From NCBI GenBank assembly GCA_030623425.1, contig JAUXMA010000051.1, forward strand, positions 1-8,853: a stretch of DNA of 8,853 bases. Direction: 5' to 3'. Of the stretch, positions 6,318 through 8,853 are shown piece by piece. Numbering within the stretch: position 1 is the first letter of the stretch; each line of letters opens with the position of its first letter. The DNA is from Rhodospirillaceae bacterium. Its GTDB lineage: Bacteria > Pseudomonadota > Alphaproteobacteria > Rhodospirillales > 2-02-FULL-58-16. Made by a program: the position numbers and the translations under genes. A model generated the notes under the pieces. It searched no databases and had not been told where the DNA came from. It saw only the letters and a list, made by a program, of their open reading frames with translations.

Positions 6318-6914
6318 TCAGGCCGTTTCCAGGTGGGCTTCGGGGATCGGCAACGGCCCCTCGCCGGGTTCTTCTTCGTCCTTACCAGCGAGGCGGGTGA
6401 TGTCGGACTGGATGTCCTGCAGTTCAATGAAATAGTCGGCTTGGCGCCTAAGCTCGTCGGCGGCCATGACCGGCTGCGAGCGGACGGTGCTGACGATGCT
6501 GACGCGGACGCCCTTGCGCTGCACCGCTTCGACCAGACGGCGGAAGTCGCCGTCGCCGGAAAAGATGACGACATGATCAATGAACTGGGCCATCTCCATG
6601 ACGTCGATGGCGAGCTCGATGTCCATGTTGCCCTTGACCTTGCGGCGGCCGGTGGCGTCGGTGAATTCCTTGGTCGGCTTGGTGACCATGGTGTATCCAT
6701 TGTAGTCCAGCCAATCGACCAGCGGACGAATGGGCGAGTATTCCTGATCCTCGAGGAGGGCGGTGTAATAAAAAGCGCGGATCAGGTGGCCTTTGGAGGC
6801 GAACAGTTCGAGCAGTCGCTTATAATCAATGTCGAAATTCAGCGCCCGGGCGGCGGCGTAGAGATTCGAGCCGTCAATGAACAGGCCAATGCGTTCCTGC
6901 GGATAAAAAATCAT
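6318..6914 (-). CDS. NYN domain protein, LabA/DUF88-like putative ribonuclease
   Basis: This 198-residue protein has a PIN-like NYN fold, a metal-dependent nuclease architecture usually linked to RNA processing. Conserved acidic residues are all present: Asp14 in GLFIDGSNLY, Asp98 in VKGNMDIELAID (with Asp104), and Asp121/Asp123 in VIFSGDGDF, followed by the usual LVEAVQRKGVRV. After about residue 172 comes a short, Glu/Pro-rich tail that looks disordered. A TTG at 6950 would add 12 residues, but the ATG at 6914 has AAAGGA nine bases before it and gives the family-typical beginning. The uracil-DNA glycosylase follows at a 10-base gap, so both likely share a promoter in the gap towards folK. 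The LabA name comes from a cyanobacterial clock mutant; the cellular role in proteobacteria is not settled, and no substrate can be read from this sequence. Confidence 0.9.
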   Translation of the reverse strand: MIFYPQERIGLFIDGSNLYAAARALNFDIDYKRLLELFASKGHLIRAFYYTALLEDQEYSPIRPLVDWLDYNGYTMVTKPTKEFTDATGRRKVKGNMDIELAIDVMEMAQFIDHVVIFSGDGDFRRLVEAVQRKGVRVSIVSTVRSQPVMAADELRRQADYFIELQDIQSDITRLAGKDEEEPGEGPLPIPEAHLETA

Positions 6915-6943
6915 TGCTCTAAATCCTTTTGTTTCAAATGCTT

Positions 6944-6972
6944 TCGACAAAGTTAGAAAACGTCATTAAAAA
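6944..6972 (+). promoter_or_regulatory. Weak candidate promoter for folK
   Basis: TCGACA (6944-6949) and TAAAAA (6967-6972) are 17 bases apart in the 167-base divergent gap between the NYN gene and folK. It would give a leader of about 100 bases containing the hairpin at 7032-7049. I could not find a convincing promoter for the NYN gene in the opposite direction. Confidence 0.2.
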
Positions 6973-7031
6973 CTTGCCGGCGGCGAAAATAATCAATCCG
7001 ACGGTAGCGATATCCGTTTTTTATTAGGTAG

Positions 7032-7049
7032 GGCCGCCATGCGGCGGCC
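7032..7049. repeat. GC-rich hairpin upstream of folK
   Basis: GGCCGCC-ATGC-GGCGGCC is a perfect 7-bp stem with a 4-base loop, 32 bases before the folK start. No T tract follows on either strand, so it is not a classical terminator. In the folK mRNA it would form a stable structure shortly before the ribosome-binding site. Confidence 0.6.
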
Positions 7050-7081
7050 GCAAGGGGGAATACCGTGGCGGAGAAAAGGTT

Positions 7082-7615
7082 TTGATATTCATCGGCGTCG
7101 GCGCCAATCTGCCGAGTCCGCGGCACGGGCCGCCCCGGGCCACCTGCGGGGCGGCGTTGGCCGCCATGGCCGAGGCCGGACTGACCATCCGGCGCCGCTC
7201 GCGCTGGTATCGAAGCGCGCCGTTGCCGGCCTCGCGCCAACCCTGGTTCGTCAACGGCGTCGCCGAGGTCGAAACGGCGTTGTCGCCGCCCCAGGCGTTG
7301 GACACGTTGCTGGCCATCGAGGCCCGGTTCGGACGCCGCCGCCGGGCGCGCAACGAGCCGCGTATCGTCGATTTGGACCTTCTCGACTATGACACTATGG
7401 TGACCGGCCCCGGCGACGGCGTTGAATTGCCGCATCCGCGCATGCACGAACGCCCCTTCGTCCTCCTGCCCCTGGCCGAATTGGTCCGCCACTGGCGTCA
7501 TCCGGTCACGGGCACCGGCATCGCCGAGCTGATCAAGGCCTTGCCGGCGGATCGGACCGCCGAACCCATGGCGGATGCGGCGGGTGCTTTCGGAACCGAG
7601 TGGACTGCAATTTGA
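7082..7615 (+). CDS. folK: 2-amino-4-hydroxy-6-hydroxymethyldihydropteridine diphosphokinase (HPPK)
   Basis: FolK transfers pyrophosphate from ATP to 6-hydroxymethyl-7,8-dihydropterin, the step before dihydropteroate synthase in folate synthesis. The 177-residue product has the family order: IGVGANLP at the N-terminus, SRWYRSAP, PWFVNGVAEVET, the signature RNEPRIVDLDLLDYD with the Mg-binding DLD pair, and LPHPRMHERPFVLLPLAEL. The start is a TTG at 7082. It is supported by GGAG eight bases before it and by homology beginning at its first residues; there is no ATG at this point. folB and folP are not adjacent. The last 20 residues (PMADAAGAFGTEWTAI end) are not conserved in my recollection. The gene runs in the same direction as rpoZ and rsh, but rpoZ has its own promoter. 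Confidence 0.95.
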   Translation: MIFIGVGANLPSPRHGPPRATCGAALAAMAEAGLTIRRRSRWYRSAPLPASRQPWFVNGVAEVETALSPPQALDTLLAIEARFGRRRRARNEPRIVDLDLLDYDTMVTGPGDGVELPHPRMHERPFVLLPLAELVRHWRHPVTGTGIAELIKALPADRTAEPMADAAGAFGTEWTAI

Positions 7616-7624
7616 ATCCTTCCG

Positions 7625-7656
7625 CCCCGGCGGGCGCGACGGTGGCCGTGCCGGGG
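7625..7656 (+). repeat. Hairpin after folK
   Basis: CCCCGGC and GCCGGGG form a 7-bp stem around an 18-base loop, starting nine bases after the folK stop. AAAAG rather than a T tract follows, so termination here would not be of the intrinsic type. It may protect the folK mRNA end or be incidental to the GC content. Confidence 0.35.
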
Positions 7657-7696
7657 AAAAGGGGGCTGCCGCCACTGCCAAGAGTGTGTGCGGGCC

Positions 7697-7725
7697 TTGT
7701 CTTATATTGCCATGCACAATATATA
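7697..7725 (+). promoter_or_regulatory. Sigma-70-type promoter of rpoZ
   Basis: TTGTCT (7697-7702) and TATATA (7720-7725) are separated by exactly 17 bases, the best promoter match in the window. Initiation would be near 7732, giving a leader of about 52 bases before the rpoZ ATG. The AT-rich stretch stands out in a GC-rich gap. It would drive rpoZ and probably rsh. Confidence 0.7.
7703..7723. promoter_or_regulatory. Dyad overlapping the rpoZ promoter, possible operator
   Basis: TATATTG (7703-7709) and CAATATA (7717-7723) are perfect inverted arms around CCATGCA. The 21-base dyad fills the spacer and runs into the -10 element, the place where a bound repressor would block RNA polymerase. I do not recognise the regulator; the arms do not match CtrA, LexA or FNR sites as I know them. 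AT-rich arms can arise by chance. Confidence 0.4.
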
Positions 7726-7783
7726 ACCCCGGCGAAGCGGACGTTATTTTCCCATCCCGACTCATGACATAGGAGACGCCCTC

Positions 7784-8212
7784 ATGGCTCGTGTCACCGT
7801 GGAAGACTGCATTACCAAGATTCCGAACCGGTTCGAACTGGTCATGTTGGCGGCGCAACGGGCTCGCAGCATCTCGGCCGGCGTGCCACTCACCGTCGAA
7901 AAGGACAACGACAAAAACCCCGTTGTCGCCCTGCGCGAGATCGCCGAAGAGACGATCGACCTGAAAGACCTGGAGGATGGCCTGATCAAGAGCCTGCAGA
8001 AACACGTCGAAATGGAGGAGCCGGAAGAGGACGAGGTGGATTATCTCGCCATCCAACAGGAGCTGATCGAAGAGTCCGACGCACCCGCTGTCCCCATGGA
8101 GGCGGAGGGCGATGCCGCCGACGGCGAGCCGGCCACTGACGATGGCGGCAAGGCGGGGGATACGGATGCCGAAACCACCAATGGCAACGCAACCGAAGCC
8201 GTCTCCAAATAG
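7784..8212 (+). CDS. rpoZ: DNA-directed RNA polymerase omega subunit
   Basis: Omega helps fold and attach the beta' subunit of RNA polymerase. In other bacteria it also forms part of a ppGpp-binding site, which fits its position before rsh. The N-terminal half is conserved: [31 protein letters not shown], and [15 protein letters not shown] at about residues 46-60. The 142-residue product is longer than the 91 of E. coli because of an acidic low-complexity tail (from about residue 78, rich in Glu, Asp, Ala and Thr), of the kind common in alphaproteobacteria. The ATG at 7784 follows AGGAG at a spacing of eight. The tail sequence looks disordered and is probably fast evolving. rsh begins 119 bases after the stop, without an evident terminator, so the two are probably co-transcribed. 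Confidence 0.97.
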   Translation: MARVTVEDCITKIPNRFELVMLAAQRARSISAGVPLTVEKDNDKNPVVALREIAEETIDLKDLEDGLIKSLQKHVEMEEPEEDEVDYLAIQQELIEESDAPAVPMEAEGDAADGEPATDDGGKAGDTDAETTNGNATEAVSK

Positions 8213-8239
8213 GTTTAGGGCCGGTCCGAGTGACCGCTC

Positions 8240-8335
8240 ATGGCCGCGGCGGCAAGGCCAACGCCAGGAAACGACATGATGGCAAACCAGCGCCACCAGC
8301 GGCCCCGCGGCGACGATGAACGTGGGGTTCCATGA
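8240..8335 (+). CDS. Possible short upstream ORF coupled to rsh
   Basis: A 31-codon frame runs from ATG 8240 to TGA 8333-8335, whose stop overlaps the rsh start as ATGA (8332-8335). Inside it, a second start at 8276 (19 residues, MMANQRHQRPRGDDERGVP) has AGGAA five bases before it, a better ribosome site than that of rsh itself. The peptide is basic and resembles nothing I know. It could be a leader that couples rsh translation, or a chance frame. A real peptide is unproven. Confidence 0.25.
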   Translation: MAAAARPTPGNDMMANQRHQRPRGDDERGVP

Positions 8336-8853
8336 TCCGGCATTTCGAACTCGTCGAAAAGGTCAAGGCATACAACCTCAACGCCGATGAGGACGCCCTC
8401 AACCGCGCCTATGTGTTCGCCATCAAGGCGCATGGCGCGCAGAAACGGGCCTCGGGCGACCCTTATTTCTCCCATCCCTTGGAAGTGGCGGGAATTCTCA
8501 CCGAATACAAGCTGGACACCATCTCCATCATCACCGCTCTTCTCCACGACGTCATCGAGGACACCCCGGTTACCCTGAAGGAAGTGAAAAATCATTTCGG
8601 CGGCGAGGTGGCGCGCTTGGTCGACGGCGTCAGCAAGCTGACCCGTATCGAGCTCCAATCGGACCATGCGAAACAGGCCGAGAATTTCCGCAAGCTGGTC
8701 CTCGCCATGTCCGAGGACATCCGGGTGCTGATGGTCAAGCTCGCCGACCGCCTGCACAACATGCGCACCCTCCATTACATCGGCGATGCCGTCAAGCGGC
8801 GGCGGATCGCCTTGGAAACCGCGGAGATTTACGCCTTTCTGGCCGAACGCATC
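8332..8853 (+). CDS. rsh: Bifunctional (p)ppGpp synthetase/hydrolase (RelA/SpoT homologue), N-terminal part
   Basis: The first 174 codons are present and the frame is still open at the window end; full-length members have about 700-750 residues. The visible part is the HD hydrolase domain that degrades (p)ppGpp. It shows AIKAHGAQKRASGDPYFSHP with His48, ALLHDVIEDTP with His72-Asp73 and the Glu76-Asp77 pair, and VKLADRLHNMRTL with Asp139. These are the metal-binding and catalytic residues of an active hydrolase, so a SpoT/Rel-type bifunctional enzyme is expected rather than a RelA with a dead HD domain. The synthetase domain and regulatory TGS/ACT domains lie beyond the window. The ATG at 8332 follows GGGG at a short spacing of four and overlaps the stop of a small upstream frame. 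The position after rpoZ is common in proteobacteria and supports a joint stringent-response transcript. Confidence 0.95.
   Translation, partial: MIRHFELVEKVKAYNLNADEDALNRAYVFAIKAHGAQKRASGDPYFSHPLEVAGILTEYKLDTISIITALLHDVIEDTPVTLKEVKNHFGGEVARLVDGVSKLTRIELQSDHAKQAENFRKLVLAMSEDIRVLMVKLADRLHNMRTLHYIGDAVKRRRIALETAEIYAFLAERI

Noticed and set aside
6308..6700. Long N-terminal extension of the uracil-DNA glycosylase
   Set aside because: It is the out-of-frame shadow of the NYN gene; family homology begins at the CRLCPRL cysteine pair.
7001..7022. Possible attenuator before folK (ACGG-N9-CCGT followed by T run)
   Set aside because: The stem has only four pairs and shares its last base with the T run; too weak to call.
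6953..8296. 447-codon frame on the - strand across folK and rpoZ
   Set aside because: It is antisense to two well supported genes, is low-complexity (Gly/Arg/Asp/His-rich) and fits the open antisense frames expected in GC-rich DNA.
8215..8775. 186-codon - strand frame opposite rsh
   Set aside because: Antisense to the HD domain of rsh; composition follows the codon pattern of the real gene.

Overview
The window looks like a chromosomal housekeeping stretch from a GC-rich alphaproteobacterium, probably of the Rhodospirillales type. This is inferred from strongly G/C-biased third codon positions, an M23 peptidase-bactofilin pair, a long acidic omega subunit followed by a Rel/SpoT homologue, and a family-5 uracil-DNA glycosylase next to a LabA-like NYN protein. 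No mobile element, CRISPR array, rRNA or tRNA gene was recognised.

Left part (1-3654). The end of an M23 peptidoglycan endopeptidase overlaps a bactofilin gene by 17 bases; both are on the + strand and both concern cell-wall shape. Facing them on the - strand is a unit that starts near 3.7 kb with a periplasmic soluble lytic transglycosylase. It is followed by a haloacid-dehalogenase-family gene that has lost its catalytic aspartate. Next come a probable terminator and a short stub that reads like the extreme C-terminus of a threonine/serine dehydratase.

Middle (3655-5671). A divergent promoter region separates the transglycosylase from dapA (lysine/diaminopimelate synthesis), which is followed 13 bases later by smpB (trans-translation). 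After smpB comes a 354-base convergent gap holding GTGGTC-type repeats and a very AT-rich island of about 25% GC.

Right part (5672-8853). A - strand pair encodes an NYN/LabA nuclease-like protein followed by the family-5 uracil-DNA glycosylase. Divergent from them run folK, rpoZ and the beginning of a bifunctional (p)ppGpp synthetase/hydrolase (Rsh), which is cut by the window end. rpoZ has the clearest promoter in the window, with a perfect 7+7 dyad across its core. Between rpoZ and rsh lies a small reading frame whose stop overlaps the rsh start as ATGA.

I found no convincing undescribed multi-gene system. The points most worth a second look are the apparent pseudoenzyme in the HAD family, the decayed dehydratase end beside it, the dyad over the rpoZ promoter, the short frame coupled to rsh, and the AT-rich island after smpB.
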